NCBI GenBank assembly: GCA_964019425.1 | Contig: OZ025804.1 | Span: 992,001 to 1,056,000 of the forward strand | Length of the DNA stretch: 64,000 nucleotides | From: Flectonema sp. DT1601 | Taxonomy: Eukaryota; Euglenozoa; Diplonemea; Diplonemida; Diplonemidae | Direction of reading: 5' to 3' | Shown here: one piece after another, positions 30,689 to 42,800 of the stretch | Numbering within the stretch: position 1 is the first letter of the stretch | Layout: every line of letters starts with the position of its first letter | Notes under the pieces: generated by a model | Database searches by the model: none | The model's input: only the letters and a program-made list of their open reading frames with translations | Told to the model about the DNA's origin: nothing | Position numbers and translations under genes: made by a program

Positions 30689-30760
30689 TGTTTTGAGTGA
30701 TCTGCTGAAAGACAAGAAAGGAACGTTAAATGCAATGCGGTAACAGATACGATCCATACA

Positions 30761-30980
30761 TTAACTCATACTCGGATGCTCCTTAAAACTTAGAATGCCG
30801 AGGGCGACGTTTCTCTTACACCCCGAACACATCACCGTACCGCAGTTCTTGCAGCTGATGCTCGAGCTGGTTCCAGATCCTGATTTAGTTTTGTATGCTG
30901 CGAGAGTGATGAACAATACGAAATTCATTTGGCAATTATTTTCATCTCTTCACCCACATCATGTGTTGGAACAACTTTGT
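30761..30980 (-). pseudogene. Tail of a lost upstream gene, copy d
   Basis: This is a further copy of the zinc-ribbon-like tail upstream of UBL-LRR copy 5, nearly identical to the copy at 20544. Confidence 0.45.
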
Positions 30981-31566
30981 AAAAAAGAGAGAAGTAATTA
31001 TATCGAACGGAAAGTTCACAATTAAAAAAAAAAAAGAAAACTGATTAAACAAATGCTGCTGATGATGACCGTCGGGATGTTCTAAGAAAGAAAAAGAACC
31101 TGCCGATGAAAACACGTCTGTCAGATCAAATGATATATTTCATTGTAGTGATTGATACGGAATTAACAGATACAGATGTCTCACATTTTGTTTTCATGAG
31201 ATTCTTAGAAACGGGGGCAGTTGCCTGTGTGTTGACTTGACTCTGGTAAATCGTTTAAGACCACACAGTGCCTAACAAAAACCTGTCCATTCACACAGGC
31301 TGCGGCTACGTAATTCTCTTATTTTTTATTTTTATTTTTTCCCCCCTCCAGATTTACACATTACGACCCGCTACCTAAGTGCTATGCGGAAACAAAGAAC
31401 CAAAAAAAAAAAAAAAAAAAAAAAAAAAGACAAAGACAAAAAGAACGAAGCGATCTTTTTGACAATTCAGTACATTGCATCTCACAACCTTTCAGGTGTA
31501 CGGCAAGACACGGCTATGAAAATCATTGAAAGTACTAAAAATGAGAAAAACAAAAGGAAATTAAAC
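30981..31566. other. Right border of the duplicated LRR block
   Basis: The similarity to unit 4 continues to about 31190 (TCACATTTTGTTTT) and then ends. The rest is unique and low complexity, including a run of more than 20 A near 31403-31427. No gene is seen. Confidence 0.5.
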
Positions 31567-33245
31567 CTAACGGATGAGCGACTTCCAGTTTGACGGCTTG
31601 AAGATATCAAACCCTTTCAAATCAGTAACGATAACAACACATGGGAGCTGAGGGTGCCAATGAAGTTCCTTTGGGCTTTGCAATCCCATGTGTTGGAATA
31701 CTAACTGCGCTGGGAATTGAGCGAGTTCAGGGTGACGAGCAGCCATCACGGCCTCTTCCTCCGCATCTCTCTCAATGGAAAAATCCCACAAGGAAACCTG
31801 ATTGTCGTCGGAAGCAACGGCCAATAAATTTTCATTAAACGGACTGTATTCTAAACTGGTAATTGGGGATTTCAAGAAGGAATACGTCTGTGCTGCTTTT
31901 GTTCCTCCCTTTTGAATTTTTCTTAAATCCCAAATGTGAAGACCCCCGTCGTCGCTCCCTGTTGTCACCAAGTGATTACTTTCTTTGTGTGGATTCCAAT
32001 CCAACACATTTACATCAACACCATCGTTGACCATCCAGGAGATTTTCGCTCCCTTTGAACGAGTGTCGTAAACCTGTTTTTTTTTTTTTTTTTTTTTTTG
32101 CTGAATTTGACTTGACCTAAAGAACTACCCCGTGAACTAAATACCTGACAGTTACCTCCTGTCAATCCCGCAATCATAACAGTTGGTTGATGAGAACTCC
32201 ACTTAATATCTTCAATAGAACCTGGTGCTGGTGTATCTGTTAACTTTGACCCAGTAACGTTACCTGTTTATTATTAGTTTTGTTTTGTTTACTTGTAACA
32301 CTAACATGATAGATAGATTGGTATACCTGATTCGTTCAACGTCCAATGTCTGAGATTTCCATCACAATCACCTGAAGCGAGAGAACCTGAATTACACAAT
32401 GACCAGGCTAGACCATAACCTTCAGAGGTATGTCCATTTGGTCCCGTTGGAGTTGTGTATAAGAGACGTGGTGGTGCTCCAGCCTTAGCACCTCCGGCAG
32501 CAACGTTTTCTCGAACCCACTCACCAGGATTGTCGAGTTGTTTAAATTGATCTGAGAAATCAAGTATTTTAACCACACCACTCTCAGACCAACCTGCTAC
32601 TATTGTTGTTCGCTGAGGCATGCATCGAATACGGTTAAAGGCTGAGTTGTCAGATGTGAGTTTTGTTTCTAAGATAGGATCTTGTTCTGGATTGGCATCC
32701 AAGTCGTCATCATCCTCATCGTCTGATGCGTCTGAAGCGGATTCGTTTGCGTCATCGAATCGAGTTTTACAGAGTTGAGAAGATTTCATAACTCCGATAT
32801 AATTATCTTCACCCCCTGCTGCTTGTGATCCACACGCCCAATAACAACTCATAGGATATTTAGTTCTACTAGCTCCCATTGAGTCAGCTACAATATCAAA
32901 TGAAAGGCATGGCCAATCAACAGATAATTTATGATACATATCGTATGCGCTGCTGTCGTAGGTCATTTCTGCTCCCTCAGGCATTTCATCGATCCCAGGA
33001 CGGTATACCAAACGACGGGCTATTTCTGCCTCGTCTTCCTCTTCGTCGTTCATGTTTTCGTCTTCATCATTACTTTGACAGTCGACTACCTCACCGTCAT
33101 CTTCTATGTCACTGAAATCATCGTCAAATTGATTTTCTGGAGGTGCCATGGCCCCAACCTCTCCCTCCATCATATCATTTTCTGCTTGTCTTCCTCTCTT
33201 CTTGGATCCAAGAGCAGGAGGGAGTCTCTTGTTTGGGTTTGACAT
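31567..33245 (-). CDS. GRWD1: Glutamate-rich WD-repeat protein 1, three exons
   Basis: Exons are 32327-33245, 32145-32263 and 31567-32073, joined across introns of 63 and 71 nt, giving 514 residues. Donors are GTATAC and GTATTT. Acceptors are AATAAACAG and a run of about 22 A then CAG. The N-terminus is acidic (DDDFSDIEDDGE), then the histone-binding segment MYHKLSVDWPCLSFDIV, a second acidic insert, and WD repeats to the end (GLAWS...GDCDGNLRHW; DVNVLDWNPH...GSDDGGLHIWDL). GRWD1/Rrb1 chaperones ribosomal protein L3 and acts in 60S assembly in the nucleolus. The joined reading IKWSSHQPTVMIAGLTGGNC, then QVYDTRSKG, is a normal WD repeat, supporting both introns. Confidence 0.92.
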
Positions 33246-34791
33246 TTCTTTTATTAATACCTTTTTTGAGTAGAATGAAGTTATTTTTTTATTTTTATTT
33301 TTTGCATCTTTTATGTTCTATGTAGCGCACTACCAGTGAAGCATTCCTGACCCTCCCTGTGAGGGGTTAGCTGTTTGATATTTTGTACGTAAAATACAAC
33401 ATGTATTGTATCATAAACAAAACTTAGCCTTTTGAAGTAACTATTTAGGTTCCGAGAGTAATCCATATACCTGTGAGGTAAAAGTATTTACTTGCATTGC
33501 AGGGAATCTTTTCTTTTCTTTTTCTCAGATCACAGGGAATAGGAGTCTGACTCATCCATTGTTGTCATACCTTGTTATGTAATGAAATGCTTCGTAATGT
33601 TCTTCTTTTTCTAATCAACAACAACAAAAAAAAAAAAAAAAAAAAAAAAATTGCAACTGACGAAATCCAGAACTAAAGACAAAAGTAACCAGACGAGACT
33701 AACAGGCAACGTGAATGGAGGGGGGGAATAGGGTTTAAATGGACATACGAATATAAAATCTCTGCATTAAACTCAATGCTAGTAGTTGTGATACAGTTGA
33801 GTTAGAGCAATGCTACTTTAGTCAAAACACTCCGCAAGAAATGTTTCTAACTTAGCTGCATACACATCTCGTTGTCATTCAGTGCAGTACGGAATCAAGT
33901 TATTCAATTACGAATTAATCGTGAGCCCTGGGAAACCAAAACTAGGGCATAGTGTGGATGGAGGGGGGTATGTGTGTGTGTGTTTTTTTTTTTTCCCCCT
34001 CCCCCAACCTCCCCTACTCAAGAAACCCTACACACACTCACGCCACACAAACAATGAAGTAAAAGGTGCGTGAGGAGGTAAGAAATGAGAAAATAAATAT
34101 TCAAAAAAAAAAAAAAAAAGAAAGAAAAGAAAGAAAAAGAAAAAAATATCAACTATGTGACTACGTCTGCTCGATGTGTTTTTATTTCCTCAAAACGACG
34201 TCAGAGTGTTCAGAATTGGTCTTACGTGAGAGTAACATATAATAAGGACCAGAAGTATCCCTTCAAATGGTGAGGGCTAAAAAGCCTACTTTTTTTTTTT
34301 TTTTTCCCCCCTCCCTTAATCAAAAAAGAGAGAACAACCTCTTTAAATTCCTCCTACTTCTATAAAAACATAAAGCATCATCATGCTTGGAAAGCGTCGC
34401 TCGATCGCGAAAAAGCCTGAGGAGGGGGAAAACCGAAGGAACAAAAAAAGAAAACAGCAAGATTATTAACAAGCAACATAAGAACGCCTCTCATCTCTTA
34501 TGTGTGCTGCGCATAGAAGTCGTTTATATCACAGCCGAGGATACCTGTTTGTTTTATTTTCATTTTATTTTATTTTTTCGGGGAAAAAAAAAAAAAAAAA
34601 AAAAAACCAACAACAACATTACCTGAAGCGCAAGTTAGTATCGAATCTCGGATTTCATTTTTTAATTTTTTTCCAGTGTCAGTAAGCGTGGAACCGTCTT
34701 CCGTGGATATATGCTTATCCCATTTTCCTGTTTTTTTTTTTTTTTTTCTTTCATTCTTTCCCTTGTCAAATTACGCAATCGGTACAAAATC
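33246..34791. other. Intergenic with repeats and homopolymers
   Basis: No gene is seen. A family A copy lies at 33362-33500 and a related part at 33743-33874 (TTTCTAACTTAGCTGCATAC). Long A or T runs occur at about 33625, 34100, 34290, 34585 and 34730. Confidence 0.5.
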
Positions 34792-37059
34792 CTAATAAAG
34801 GAATGGGTAGTTACTACCAGGTACAAAATACCACACACCATGATGTTTCTTCGCAATCCCAATTAATATTGAATCAAGATTACCCAAATTATGATATAAG
34901 GTTGCGGCTGCTGCCTGTAGAGCTGTTCCTTTTTTATCGTTGTAGGTCTTCAGTTGGGTACTTACAATCGGAACAGATGGCTGACCGTGTTGCTTATATC
35001 CTGCATGATCACCTCGATATGGACACTGCTGTAGAATATGATTAGAAGAACTGCCAAATAGATGTGCTATTAAATTTATGGCTGTCGGATCTGTACTCCA
35101 GTCTGGCATTGGATACAGAAGTGGATCTGGTTTAGATCTGAATAATAAATTACCTGCAGTAGCTTGTATGAAATCTATGTAGAACGGGTCTGATGTTCTG
35201 CTCCGTTCAGATGAATCACATCTTGCTTTAAATAATATTTTATAATCTGATGTGTCATTATCCCCATCACACGTCCACAACCAAACAAGTTGTTTTTCTT
35301 CTGGACAAGCAACAGCGATGCTGACTCTTCGCGTCCGAGGTTCTACAGTTGATTGATGTTCAGGATTTAGGTCAAACCAAATCGCATGTAATTTCGGAAT
35401 ATTATTTTTAACTTCTGTAGATTCCTTAACACCTGCTAAGGTAGTAAATTGCCTCAACGCTAAGACGTTTTCCTCATCAATGACTTGTGAGATGTAATAT
35501 AAAAGTTCTTCTGGACCAGAACCAACAATTTGGATAACACACGGAGATAAGTCCGTCGTGTTTATAAACGACATCAACGATCTGTCCTCGTCGTGAACTA
35601 TTCTACGACAAATAAATCCGTTTCCATTCGCATCCCAAATGTCGACGGCTAAATGAGGAATGTGCGTCCCTGATGTTGAATCTTCAAAGAATGGATGAAA
35701 CAAAACAGAAACTCTTTTAGCATCAGTATGAGCCATTAATAAGTGATCATACTTCGCATGTAAAACACATCTCAGATCTGATGATTCTGAATTTGAGTTG
35801 TACGACGTTTCTGATCTCCAAAGTTGAATAAATGCTCGTCCACGTGATTCAGATTTCTCACTATTAACATTGTCTTTACCTCCCCATAATAGTATACACG
35901 GACCACATACCCTAACGTTAGCGGGGACTAACTCAAGAGGAGAGATGTCCATTTGATCTGTTTGACACAATGATGGATCACTTTGATCAATTGAACCCTC
36001 GACTAAGGGTAATCCCTCCCCCCTAACAGAAGGATTTGGGTATGGTACTGACGTTGGAGTACAAAAAGGAACTATTGATACCTCAGTTTCAAACATAGCT
36101 TTTCGTCTAGGATCCTCTACAGGAATCCTACACACGGATCCTGTTTGTATATTGACAGCCCACACACTTCCACCATCATCAATTACTACCCCGTAGAATT
36201 TTGTATCCTTAAAACTAAATTTTTCTTGGCTCTTCCACGTCGCATATGCGTCGTCAGCTGGCCACCAAAAAACACCTGGCAGACTAATCTTTCTTGTTTT
36301 TTGAAATGTTTCGGTACTCCATACTTGGATTCCAGGTGGTTCTTTCGTCAAAGCATAAACAGAAGAATCACAAATATGAATTACAGCTATGTTACTGCAA
36401 GGAATACCACTGCAGTCTAGTTTTCCGATACACGAAAGTTCTTCTGAGGGAGATGTTGTTGACGTTCCTGCTTTGAAAACCTCAATACACTTTTCAGTCA
36501 TGATGACAGCTTGATCTAAATACATGTCAGTTTTTATAGCTGGAGCACTGGCTTTGAATTTTGCTAGAAAGAAACAAGAATCAGCTTCGTGGGAAGTTTC
36601 TGCCAAACCAGATAACCCTTTTTGAGGTATACATCCAGTGAGGAACAAAGTCCTCTTCGCATGTCCATCACAAATGGGTGATATTGTATAAACAACGAGG
36701 GTATCTTTATATAAGAATCCAAAATTAGGAAATGAGTCGTAAAGTAAATAATCAGTTCCTTGTTGTGTTCCTTTCACAGTCGTACTGGGAGTGTCACCCC
36801 AAAATGAATTTTTCCAATGATAATGAAACACCACGGACATCATCGCAGCCTTAGCCGAATTATATCTTCCCAACTGTTCTTTTGATACGTTTGATTGCTT
36901 GCATGCGACTTCCCAGAAAATGTTTTTCATCAACTTTCTCCATTCTCTGCAAACCAATTCTGCATTCAAGAGTGAACTCAAATCGCTAATCAGATATTCC
37001 CATACTGATATGAGTAGGTCGCTAGAGAAGACTATGTCACCAGTGTTGACATGGCTCAT
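34792..37059 (-). CDS. F-box protein with uncharacterised C-terminal domain
   Basis: This encodes 755 residues from MSHVNTGDIV. A GCACAG acceptor lies just upstream, and the longer frame has only a TTG. An F-box-like motif occupies about residues 10-50 (VFSSDLLISVWEYLISDLSS, then LVCREWRKLMKNIFWE), suggesting docking to SKP1 in an SCF ubiquitin ligase. The remaining 700 residues include patterns like beta-propeller blades (IQVWSTETFQKTRKISLPG, VVIDDGGSVWAVNIQTG), but no clear WD repeats. The last codons and stop (PFLY) lie inside dispersed repeat E. Confidence 0.6.
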   Translation of the reverse strand: MSHVNTGDIVFSSDLLISVWEYLISDLSSLLNAELVCREWRKLMKNIFWEVACKQSNVSKEQLGRYNSAKAAMMSVVFHYHWKNSFWGDTPSTTVKGTQQGTDYLLYDSFPNFGFLYKDTLVVYTISPICDGHAKRTLFLTGCIPQKGLSGLAETSHEADSCFFLAKFKASAPAIKTDMYLDQAVIMTEKCIEVFKAGTSTTSPSEELSCIGKLDCSGIPCSNIAVIHICDSSVYALTKEPPGIQVWSTETFQKTRKISLPGVFWWPADDAYATWKSQEKFSFKDTKFYGVVIDDGGSVWAVNIQTGSVCRIPVEDPRRKAMFETEVSIVPFCTPTSVPYPNPSVRGEGLPLVEGSIDQSDPSLCQTDQMDISPLELVPANVRVCGPCILLWGGKDNVNSEKSESRGRAFIQLWRSETSYNSNSESSDLRCVLHAKYDHLLMAHTDAKRVSVLFHPFFEDSTSGTHIPHLAVDIWDANGNGFICRRIVHDEDRSLMSFINTTDLSPCVIQIVGSGPEELLYYISQVIDEENVLALRQFTTLAGVKESTEVKNNIPKLHAIWFDLNPEHQSTVEPRTRRVSIAVACPEEKQLVWLWTCDGDNDTSDYKILFKARCDSSERSRTSDPFYIDFIQATAGNLLFRSKPDPLLYPMPDWSTDPTAINLIAHLFGSSSNHILQQCPYRGDHAGYKQHGQPSVPIVSTQLKTYNDKKGTALQAAAATLYHNLGNLDSILIGIAKKHHGVWYFVPGSNYPFLY

Positions 37060-38528
37060 TAATGGGGTACCCCCTGTGCTTGTTTTTTTAAAAAAAATTT
37101 TTAAACTCAATAAAATTTATGTTTAAAAACTATTCATAGATGCAGAATTAATAGATATTTCACCATTTGTGTGGTAGGGTCCGTCCTGTAGAGTGAATGA
37201 AGTATTTTTTTTTTTTTTTTTTTTTTTCCTTAGAAAATAAGATTTTTATCACTAATTTTGTTATTTATTTAACCAGAATGTATTAATTATTATATTGTTT
37301 CTCAGATCCTTTTTTTTTTTTTTTTTTTTTTTTCTCTTTTTTTGTTGGTTTTTTTTTTTTTTTTTTTTTTTTCTGTTGTTTGGTGACAAGAGCCATTCCT
37401 CCCCCTATACCCTCCCACCGTTTTTTTTTTTTTTTTTTAAATCTCCCCTTTATTTTTTTTTTTTTTCCAACAATGTACAAAGCAAAATCCCAGTCAGTGA
37501 ATAAACGGTATTTTTGGGGGAGTAGTTGTTTTGATTTGGAAAATACAATCGTTTTGTATCATGTTAACACAACGATAAGTTACAATCTGCTATGGACACA
37601 GTGATTATGGTGTCGCCTAACTTAGCCTTCTTTGAAGTAACTATGCAGGCTTTTAGACAGTAATTCACGGTAGTTTTAGGGGGAAGAGGAAAAAAAAATA
37701 ATAATAATAATAAGGTAGTGCAGGAAGGGAGAATTTAAAAAAAATAAATAAATAGATAAATAAAAAATAGGAGCAGGATGGAGGGGGGGCTTTCAAGAGG
37801 ATAGTTGTGTCAGACACTGCTACGGATACTTAAATCGTCACTTTTTTCTTTTTTTTTTTTTTTATATAAAGTAGAATCTCTCAATTCTGGCTGGGATGCC
37901 TTAAAAAAAATGAGTTATGTTATACTTTTTGTCCGTTTTTTTTTTTTTTTTTTTTTTTTCAAAAAAAAAAAAAAGAATACTGTTTTTTTAAAGCCACAAG
38001 ACTTTTTTTTGCACCACTTTTTTTAATTAGTTTCATTCTGATACAGTGTGGTAGCGGAATTTCGTGTCACTCAACCTCCTATGTAGCTTTGCCGTTTAAC
38101 ACACTGGGTTTCTTCCACCGTAACACACCCTTGCTGTTTGAATAAATGGAAGGCGATTAACCTCCTGTTCATTCCTCAACGAGGGGAGAAAAATAAAAAA
38201 CAGGGTTGGGAAGGGAAAATAAGCTGAAGTTAAGTGTGCGTGCAAAAAAAAAAAAGAACGAGTTTAAGAGGGGATTTTCTTTTCATTTCTTTTTTTTTCT
38301 TTTTTTTTTTTTCTGTCAATTCCACATGTATGACTAACTAGAAAAATAGGCTTCTCCAAGAGGAAATCTTAAAAAGAAACTCCCCCCTGCAGCAGCTAGA
38401 TATTTTTGGAAGCTTTGTTTTGCCAAAAGCATGTAGGGTGTAAAGCTTTTATTTATTTTCTTTTTTTTTTTTTTTTCTCTTTTTTTTTTTTTTAAATTTT
38501 GTTTCTTTCCTCACACAATAGTCACCGA
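37060..38528. other. Intergenic, extreme T and A tracts
   Basis: No gene is seen. Repeated T runs of 18-27 lie at 37205-37470 and 37935-37960, with a family A copy at 37505-37680. Apparent frames here are translated homopolymers. Confidence 0.6.
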
Positions 38529-39138
38529 TTAGGATTTCTTTGATATTTCAACTGCCCACGTGAGACCCGCCTCAAGACCAGTTCCCTTTGTAGCGGAACA
38601 ACCAGAGATGTGCCACATTCTATCACGAATGTCTTGAAGGTGTAGAAGCTCTGATAACTCGTCAGGGTCAACGGCATTTGCTAAGTCCTGTTTGTTAGCA
38701 AAGACTAAAACAGGGCATCCCTGAAGTTTTTCCTCCTCAAGCAAATTCGCTAGTTCAGTCCCTGCCTCGTCAACTCTCTTTTTATCCGCAGCGTCAACAA
38801 CGTAGATAAGACAATCAGTCTCGTCGTAGTAGTTCTTCCAGTAGGTACGAATAGCTTTCTGGCCACCGATATCCCAAACGTTAAGCTTTACATCTCCGTG
38901 AGACAATTGCTTAATGTTGAATCCTTGAGTTGGAACGATTTGGTTAATGTCTTCGTCGCTTAATTTCTTTAATATGGTAGTCTTACCAGCATTGTCGAGA
39001 CCAAGAATAAGAACTCTCGGTTCCTTTTCACTGTTTGTTTTTGTTGTTGTTTTCTCAGACTTTTTCAGTTATACTTCAAATTAAAAAAAAAATTACATAC
39101 CTTCTCTTCATCTTTCTCAAGAGTGATAATAAACCCAT
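38529..39138 (-). CDS. ARL3: ADP-ribosylation factor-like 3 GTPase, two exons
   Basis: Exon 1 (39101-39138) encodes MGLLSLLRKMKR; a 70-nt intron (GTATGT...AACAAACAG) follows; exon 2 is 38529-39030. The product is 179 residues, close to human ARL3 (182). G motifs are GLDNAGKT (P-loop), TQGFN (switch I), WDIGGQ (switch II), NKQD and CSA. ARL3 releases lipidated cargo from PDE6D and UNC119 inside cilia and is normally present only in ciliated eukaryotes, so a flagellum is implied. Twenty-two A residues precede the ATG. The intron acceptor lacks a pyrimidine tract. Confidence 0.93.
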
Positions 39139-39329
39139 TTTTTTTTTTTTTTTTTTTTTTAGGTGTTTATAGCGCTGATATTTTAGAAATTTTATAAATA
39201 AATGAAAAATAAATTTAAGAATCAACTAAAAATATTGCTGTTGATGATTGCCGTGATATGAAATTTGATGTAATTGACCTGAGAAATATGGGAAGATGAT
39301 ATTTGTTTTATTTTTATTTTATTTTTTTA

Positions 39330-39363
<34 letters not shown>

Positions 39364-39552
39364 TCGTGGATAGCAGTCAATAGAGACTGAGTGTGTCAAA
39401 AAAAAAAAAAAAACCAAATTTACATTAATTTCTTCCCTTATTGAAGAGACAAAAATAATTATCGATCTTCCGATCTTCGTGTTTCGATAATTTCTCTGAA
39501 GGGACAACAAAATAAACGATTTTTATTTTATTTTATTTTATTTTATTTCTTT

Positions 39553-39588
<36 letters not shown>

Positions 39589-39849
39589 CCCTCGACACGA
39601 GCCATCCATTCCTATTACAGTCTTTCCGATTCGTGTATGCTGATTATAAACAACACAAGAAAAAAAAAAAGAAAAAAAAAGGAAAGCACGGAATAAAGGA
39701 ACACGAACATAACGTATCCAAGAACGGGAAAAAAAAAAAAACGAAAACGAAAAAATGGCAGCTGTAAGTGAACTTATAAAAAAATAAAAATAAAAAAATA
39801 AAAATTACATTTTGACGTTGACAGTCGACAGACAAAACGAGTCTCCGTT
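39139..39849. other. Intergenic homopolymer-rich spacer
   Basis: No gene is seen; it contains A or T runs of 15-31 and TTTTA repeats near 39520-39550. Confidence 0.6.
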
Positions 39850-42800
39850 TTACTCGGCCAACTCGGGGTCACCCATCACGGTGAGCGCTTCGCTGTCATC
39901 AAAATAATCATGTCTTACCAATAATTGTTTTCTAAAGTTGATACCTGACACTACAAAGAGTGCAATGCCAGCTACGATTGACACCACAATTCCAAATATC
40001 GCAGTCTTTGAGTACGATAACGTCTTATCGGATGCTTTGCAAACTATTTTTTTTGATTTTAATGACCAGACTTCAGGCCATTTCTGATAACTAAAATATT
40101 CTGACATGTTACTCATTGTAACGTCTGAAGTAGTCCATTCCAAACCAGTACCAATCCAAGGTACGTAGACAAAAGTAGACAGCAATAGCATTCTTTCAGC
40201 TGTCAGAGTAAAATCTTCGACAAAAAACCTTTTGTTAAACTTTATTGATGCTCTTCTGACATAATTCAGAATTCTCAAAACCTCCGTATCTCTTTCAGAC
40301 TTATAAATCTGAACAGCGAGTAAATCAATAGCACGACACGAAGCAAGAGAATCCAACGAAGATATGTCTCCTCCCGACGTTAAAGGAATCGTCGTCAAAT
40401 TCTTTATCGCAGTGAGAATTTCACAAGTCCATTTTGAATTCGATTGTGACATCGGAACCCCCCATTGAGTCGCATGCTGAAGATCAAACGCAATAAAAGT
40501 TTCATTCATTTCACTCCAATGCTTTCCAGTGCATTGAGATTTATAATTAAGAATGTGTTTCATTCTGTTAGTCAATTCCTGTATTACAGATTCACTTTGA
40601 TACCATCGAGTTACTACGGCATTGGTACAGGGTTTAGACGAAGGGTTTGATATTAAACTGTTTTCGTACTTCTTTGTGTAAGAGTTTTGCTGTTGACATC
40701 CTAACGACCATCGGTCATGCGCAGATATGATTATTTTGATTTCGTAAGAGGTTGCTTTTGATATCAACTTGTCAATAAGATCCAATATCGTATCATCGAA
40801 GACACCAGGAACTTCAGGCTCAAGGTCTGGAGTGTTGTTGTGTTCTCTTATAATCACACGAAGGACTTTCATTCCTACAGTTCTCATTCCAGTTAAATAT
40901 AAGTTTTGAATTTCATCACTCTCATCCCAAAGGTAGTATGCGTTTGCGCCTGACCATTGCCTGAATTGTTTTTTTTTCGTTATTTTTTTATTTTGGTTCA
41001 TGAATTTACCATGTGGATGATAAAATGCATACCGACTATCATTTCTAAGTCTAAACCACTCCAGTGGTAGTTCCGACGTGGGCGAGAATACCGTTTTTGT
41101 ACATCTCACGTTGGGTCTGAATTCACAACTTCTCCACATGTCTTGATGACACATACAAGTAAGAGAATTAGATCTCAAACATGATGATGTCTGCTGACAA
41201 GTATGTCTTGGAAGCTCACAAGATGATGAATTTGATGGACATTCCTGAATAAGACCAACAGAGGGACAGTTTTCATTAGCAAGTGACGATAACGCGTTGC
41301 ATGGATTTCGTAATCCAGTTCCATCTTCGATGTTAAAACACTTTCCAGTTCCCTGATCAGGAGGACACCTACAGACACAAGATCCGCTTATTGGTTCTAT
41401 TTTATCATCGATATTCGATTGTTTTGTTTCTGGTAACGGTTTGATTTGTTTTGGTATTTCATTTCGATCACAATTTTGAAAAATCCTCCCCTCCCCACCA
41501 GTACACTTGCTATATAATTTACATTCTGATACAATACTTTGGATGTATGTGGCTTGCATGCATTGAGGCTCTTCGTCACATCTAAGAAGGCAGCTCGACA
41601 ACTTCAAATCATACATTGGAGCGCCTAGGTAATGGTTTGTGTCTTCTTGTTTAGAATGGTTGAGGGTTTCGGTTAGTGGTGAGGTTTTATTATTGAAAAC
41701 AAGATCATCGTTTGGAATTAAACTATTCTTTAAAATATCAAATGACCGTCGCAGAGTAAACAACTCATCGTAGTTTCCAACTTGTCTGGTGAGATCGCAT
41801 TCAATGCTGCTACCCCACGTAGTTCCAAAGTTTAGCACAACCATATCATTGTGGGGGTCAATTAGAAGATGTTTTCCTAACTCACCCATTGCGAATGATA
41901 CGTTAGTACCTGCATCAATAAGAAAGTCACTGTTGATGTCGGCCTTGCAAACATCAGTAGGTTTCGCTGATGGTTCGTCTGCTGTTGGAATGGTCCATCT
42001 TGGAGCACAACAACTTTTGTTTAAATTTTTACGTCCATTTAACCAAGTTAAAAAACCATAGTGTGTTGTCACATCACTGTAGGGAGCATTGAAGAGTTGT
42101 TCAATGTATTTATTTCCGATTAGTCTGAATGGTTTTCCGGTAATCGATCTCCAGTATCCTTTATTTAACAACAGCTGTCCCAATTTCATAATATCGCGAC
42201 AGGTCAGCATCGCTCCGCCAGATACCCAAACTCCTGTTGTTGGTGTTGTTGTTTTTTTCCCTCAAAAAAAAAAAATAATTTTTTCACACCTCAGACATAA
42301 AACATACCAGAAGGGTACAAGTCAATACCTAAAGGAATACTTAGTAGTTGCTTTGCCCAAATTGTTAGATAATCATCGGGTATAATCTTCTTAAGCAATG
42401 CTACTAAGTGTTGAGTATATTTAAAGCTGTCATAAGTCCAACGTGTTCCAGGAGCGTATTTTCCGATACCAGAAACTTGAGAAAGAAGATGTCTCGCTGT
42501 AACGTTGTGATAGTAGTTTGTATGGTTTGAGTTCCTTGACCAGTTTGCAACAGGATCGACGTTGTATCTCGATAATGGAATGTCAAGATCAAGAGTTCCT
42601 TTCGTGACAGCGATCCCAACCAGTGCTGAAATAGCAGTTTTTCCAATCGCATCTATGTCGAAGACCGATGTTTCATTATTGTCGTTGTAATATTTTTCAA
42701 AAATAATTTTTCCCCTCCTCGCCACTACTAAACAACTCCTTTCAGGAACTTCCCTCTGCAATTGATCAGCTGCTTCGTTTAAGAATTGTGAGTTAAGTCC

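Noticed and set aside
35110-36900. Claiming a WD40 propeller for the F-box protein
   Set aside because: Only a few blade-like patterns are visible and no repeated GH...WD spacing.
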